Shown here: piece by piece, positions 57,880 through 62,000 of the stretch
Numbering within the stretch: position 1 is the first letter of the stretch
How the letters are laid out: every line of letters starts with the position of its first letter
Source: Antedon mediterranea
Lineage: Eukaryota > Echinodermata > Crinoidea > Comatulida > Antedonidae
Reading direction: 5' to 3'
NCBI RefSeq assembly: GCF_964355755.1
Contig: NC_092672.1
Span: forward strand, 1-62,000
DNA length: 62,000 nucleotides
Notes under the pieces: generated by a model
Databases searched by the model: none
The model's input: only the letters and a program-made list of their open reading frames with translations
Told to the model about the DNA's origin: nothing
Translations under genes and position numbers: made by a program

Positions 57880-59755
57880 AAAAAATTGTTCTCCCAGAGG
57901 GTCTATTACAGAAATCACAATGACAGTAACTGTTCTCCCAGAGGGTCAAATACACAAATCACAATGACAGTAACTGTTCTCGCAGGGGGCCCAGTACACA
58001 AATCACAATGACAGTAACTGTTCTCCCAGAGGGCCCACTACACAAATTACAATGACAGTAACTGTTCTCCCAGAGGGTCAAATACACAAATCACAATGAC
58101 AGTAACTGTTCTCGCAGGGGGCCCAGTACACAAATCACAATGACAGTAACTGTTCTCCCAGAGGGCCCACTACACAAATTACAATGACAGTAACTGTTCT
58201 CCCAGAGGGTCAAATACACAAATCACAATGACAGTAACTGTTCTCGCAGGGGGCCCAGTACACAAATCACAATGACAGTAACTGTTCTCCCAGAGGGCCC
58301 ACTACACAAATTACAATGACAGTAACTGTGCCCAGTACACAAATCACAATGACAGTAACTGTTCTCCCAGAGGGTCAAATACAAAAATCACAATGACAGT
58401 AACTGTTCTCGCAGGGGGCCCAGTACACAAATCACAATGACAGTAACTGTTCTCCCAGGGGGCCCAGTACACAAATCACAATGACAGTAACTGTTCTCCC
58501 TACTCAAATCACAATGACAGTAACTGTTCTCCTAGTACTCAAATCACAATGACGGTAACTGTTCTCCCAGTACTCAAATCACAATGACAGTAACTGTTCT
58601 CCCAGTACTCAAATCACAATGACAGTAACTGTTCTCCCTACTCAAATCACAATGACAGTAACTGTTCTCTCAGTACTCAAATCACAATGACAGTAACTGT
58701 TCTCCCTACTCAAATCACAATGACAGTAACTGTTCTCCCTACTCAAATCACAATGACAGTAACTGTTCTCCCTACTCAAATCACAATGACAGTAACTGTT
58801 CTCCCTACTCAAATCACAATGACAGTAACTGTTCTCCCTACTCAAATCACAATGACAGTAACTGTTCTCCCTACTCAAATCACAATGACAGTAACTGTTC
58901 TCCCAGTACTCAAATCACAATGACAGTAACTGTTCTCCCTACTCAAATCACAATGACAGTAACTGTTCTCCCTACTCAAATCACAATGACAGTAACTGTT
59001 CTCCCTACTCAAATCACAATGACAGTAACTGTTCTCCCAGTACTCAAATCACAATGACAGTAACTGTTCTCCCAGTACTCAAATCACAATGACAGTAACT
59101 GTTGTCCCAGTACTCAAATCACAATGGCAGTAACTGTTCTCCCTACTCAAATCACAATGACAGTAACTGTTCTCCCTACTCAAATCACAATGACAGTAAC
59201 TGTTCTCCCAGTACTCAAATCACAATGACAGTAACTGTTCTCCCTACTCAAATCACAATGACAGTAACTGTTCTCCCAGTACTCAAATCACAATGACAGT
59301 AACTGTTCTCCCTACTCAAATCACAATGACAGTAACTGTTCTCCCAGTTCTCAAATCACAATGACAGTAACTGTTCTCCCAGTACTCAAATCACAATGAC
59401 AGTAACTGTTCTCCCTACTCAAATCACAATGACAGTAACTGTTCTCCCAGTACTCAAATCACAATGACAGTAACTGTTCTCCCTACTCAAATCACAATGA
59501 CAGTAACTGTTCTCCCAGTACTCAAATCGCAATGACAGTAACTGTTCTCCCAGTACTCAAATCACAATGACAGTAACTGTTCTCCCAGTACTCAAATCAC
59601 AATGACAGTAACTGTTCTCCCTATACTCAAATCACAATGACAGTAACTGTTCTCCCAGTACTCAAATCACAATGACAGTAACTGTTCTCTCAGTACTCAA
59701 ATCACAATGACAGTAACTGTTCTCCCTACTCAAATCACAATGACAGTAACATTTA
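57880..59755. repeat. 33-49 bp minisatellite upstream of SBNO exon 1
   Basis: About 50 units sharing AATCACAATGACAGTAACTG and TTCTCCC. Units near exon 1 (57880-58490) carry GAGGGTCAAATACAC or GGGGGCCCAGTACAC linkers and are about 46-49 bp. The distal part has short linkers (CTACTCA, AGTACTCA) and 33-36 bp units. Frames of 78 codons on either strand arise from the 33 bp stretch and are artefacts. Confidence 0.94.
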
Positions 59756-62000
59756 AAAACAATTCAAACAAACCATTGCCAATGATACAAATACAAAATA
59801 AAAACTATAAAACAAAGAAAAAAATACCACCCCACATTCATTAGTATTCCAGATGTGAGTACCCTAAAAATAAATCTTCTTTAATTAAATCAGTTCTAGC
59901 CTTGGGTAATAACCATTAGTAGAACTGAACCTGGTAAATAATTATGAACATCATGAGCTAAATCAAAACTATTTTGGAGAGTAGGGACCCTGCCACTCAA
60001 GCATTTAACAAAAGTAAGCACATGGGTGTCACGTCTGTAACTAAGAAAACACCAACCAAGAGAAGTATGCAAACAAAAACTTAGTACGATGATCCGCCCT
60101 GAGAATAACATGGGCAGCTCCATTCTGCATCTTTTGATGTACAATAATTTCCAATGATACTCCGTAATGCAATGGTTAAACTGGCTCTTTTATACAATAA
60201 TTCATTATTAATGTATTGAATTACAAATGTCAATCAATGTGATGATAATAAAAAGTTTGGCAAGCCATTATTATTCAATATTTCAAACTTTATTGGTTCC
60301 TCATCAGATAACATATTTAGTAAATTACACATCCAATGTACAGTCTATCTATGTCTGTCTATTTTTTTTTATATCAAATAAAAAAAATGGATTTCACTAT
60401 ATAGCCCATCCACCATCAACACAGAAAGTAAGTGTGGCCTAGATTAGTATCGTTAGTGAATGTTTGTGAATGTCCATGGTCGACGTAAATGTTTTATTTA
60501 GCACAAATCATGTTCTAAAAACAGGGTTAATGCTCGGTTAGGGTTTTTATAGATTCTTTTACAGTCTGTCTGTAGTAGACTTATTGGTGCTATAATATAA
60601 TAAATCATCGATGTTGTATTATCATGGATTTTGTACAGTTTATAATTACGTCCCAAACAACAATAAATTAATTGTTAATAAATAAAAAAAATAAAAAATT
60701 ATAAGTAATAAGGCCAAGGCATAACCTAGTCCACCTACAGGACAAGTCCTACCAGCCAGGCTAGGCCCTATCCTGTGTCTGTGGTTAGTTGTTGGCCTTG
60801 CCCGACGGACGGAAAAACAGAAATAAACCAGTTTTTCCTTTTAATTTAAGGATGATAATAAAGCATATTATAGGCCTATAATATCTGTCATGATATGAAC
60901 AGGGAGATGTAAAATAATAATCTCCTTGATGAAATAAAAAGTTCTTTCAATTTAACAATGACTACATTCCTTTGAAAATGAGATCATTTCTTTTTCTAGG
61001 CAAATCATTCTGAACCGGAAGTTGCAATACGAATATTCATATGAAGCAACCACCGTGTATAAGGCGATGGAATTGTTGCTCCGAGCCTTCTAAGCCTAGG
61101 CCTAACCCTTCGAAATCCTGAAGTCCGAACCACATAGACAATTGAAACCTCACCTTTTTCTTTACTCCTAAAAGTAATACTGCCAAGCAAACCAAACGTA
61201 TTTTATTCAAAAATCATTATTCCTCATTATAAAGTATTCTTACGGTGCCAATCAATTGTAGATTTGTGTTTTTTTGTTCGTCATAAAAGGGATTTTCCAT
61301 GGGAGATCCCCTTATATTTCGTTGGCTTGCGTCCGCGTGTCAATTGTGTCGTGTGTGTGTGAGAAAAAAGGCAGCACATCATAAAATCGATCGTTCCGTT
61401 TGTGTTCATCACACACAACACATACACGACGACGAACGGGAACCAATCTTTCTTGGAATTCCCCTATTCGTCATTAAAACTACTGTATATTTGGGTATCT
61501 GTACTCACTGTAATAAATATCCATGGCAAAAACGAATTGTGCTAGGCCAACATGTCGACGAATATAAAATAACATCATATTTCATACACTTTTATTTATT
61601 TCTAATTTTATCTTCTCAGGCACAATAATAAAAACAATTTTAAATGGGCTAAATACATTGGCTGTTTCCAGATGCTTTATTATTTTTACCAAACTCAGGA
61701 TTAAATTTTTATATATAAATATTTTCTTAAACACATGGGGAAGGAAATACAGTCCTCGTATAAATTGGTATTATTGCGTTCGCCAAAAAGTTTTTTGAGA
61801 TCTAAAATAAATGAACAACTCATGCAATGACAAATATATGATTTAACAATAACGTTTTGCAGCATATAGGTCTATACTGGTTCCCTGTAATAACATTCTT
61901 GAGTACTATCAATACTCAACACAATTTCTGATAAAAAATATAAACAAAAATAACCTCTTCTAAAATTGAAATAAAATCAAGAATGTTCTCAGTTCTAGTA
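59756..62000. other. Upstream region of SBNO, no supported gene
   Basis: AT-rich with no array and no conserved frame. It should contain the first (non-coding) exon and promoter of the minus-strand SBNO gene, because exon 1 of the model begins at an acceptor. A CCGGAAGT word (ETS-type) at 61015-61022 and a donor-like GTAAGAA on the minus strand near 61241 are weak hints to a start around 61.2-61.5 kb. Confidence 0.4.

Noticed and set aside
58642-59296. Frames of 64-78 codons in the minisatellite upstream of SBNO
   Set aside because: They result from the 33 bp period being a multiple of three; both strands are open and there is no conserved sequence.
61299-61628. 109-codon plus-strand frame
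   Set aside because: No recognisable domain, composition like non-coding DNA, and no splice or context support.

Overview
The window is one chromosome end of a metazoan. It starts with about 730 bp of CCCTAA repeats, the C-rich strand running inward, so base 1 is at or near the physical end. The DNA is AT-rich and eukaryotic: spliced genes with GT-AG introns, LINEs of the Jockey/CR1 superfamily, a tRNA-derived SINE and nonautonomous DNA transposons. The TTAGGG telomere, the TE repertoire and the recurrent TAGGCCTA-type words suggest a marine deuterostome invertebrate, perhaps an echinoderm. That placement is inference with low certainty.

Layout. 1-731: telomere. 732-13190: subtelomere built from three short satellites: a GACAGACAGTCTA type, a 24-25 bp type with the palindromic core ACGTCTAGACGT, and a 10 bp TTCCGAGTAG type. 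They are arranged in duplicated higher-order blocks with near-identical unique spacers, and a broken LINE (8251-9693) is cut by satellite. 13190-19690: a graveyard of LINE fragments on both strands, a 24 bp palindrome flanked by an 11 bp target duplication, and a tiny inverted telomeric insert flanked by 32 bp direct repeats. 19700-21640: AT-rich intergenic DNA. 21644-57709: a single host gene on the minus strand. 57710-62000: its upstream region, with a 1.9 kb minisatellite and no gene I can support.

The host gene is a strawberry notch (SBNO) orthologue, a nuclear SF2-helicase-like transcriptional co-regulator. I could assemble 25 exons by hand, with canonical GT-AG borders and matching phases throughout. 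They give one open frame of 1508 codons plus stop (4527 nt), containing Walker A ([11 protein letters not shown]), the DECH box, SAT and the [11 protein letters not shown] motif VI. The gene therefore looks functional although its introns are packed with minisatellites and nested transposons.

The most unusual observation is that five tandem duplications in this gene (four arrays and one dimer) are seeded across exon-intron borders. Each repeat unit carries a piece of the neighbouring exon plus its splice site: the acceptor of exon 6 (5 extra copies), the acceptor of exon 9 (15), the donor of exon 17 (1), the donor of exon 21 (about 40) and the donor of exon 23 (19 plus 5 separated ones). The real exon thus sits beside long rows of decoy splice sites, most of which would lead to an in-frame stop if used.

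Intron 23 also holds an 11.5 kb nest. A Rex1/Babar-like LINE with an intact 920-aa ORF is inserted in the exon-23-derived array. It carries an inverted-repeat DNA transposon in its 3' UTR and a CR1-like LINE in its 5' UTR. The CR1-like LINE has an intact ORF1 and an ORF2 interrupted only by a 2.9 kb dimeric insertion.
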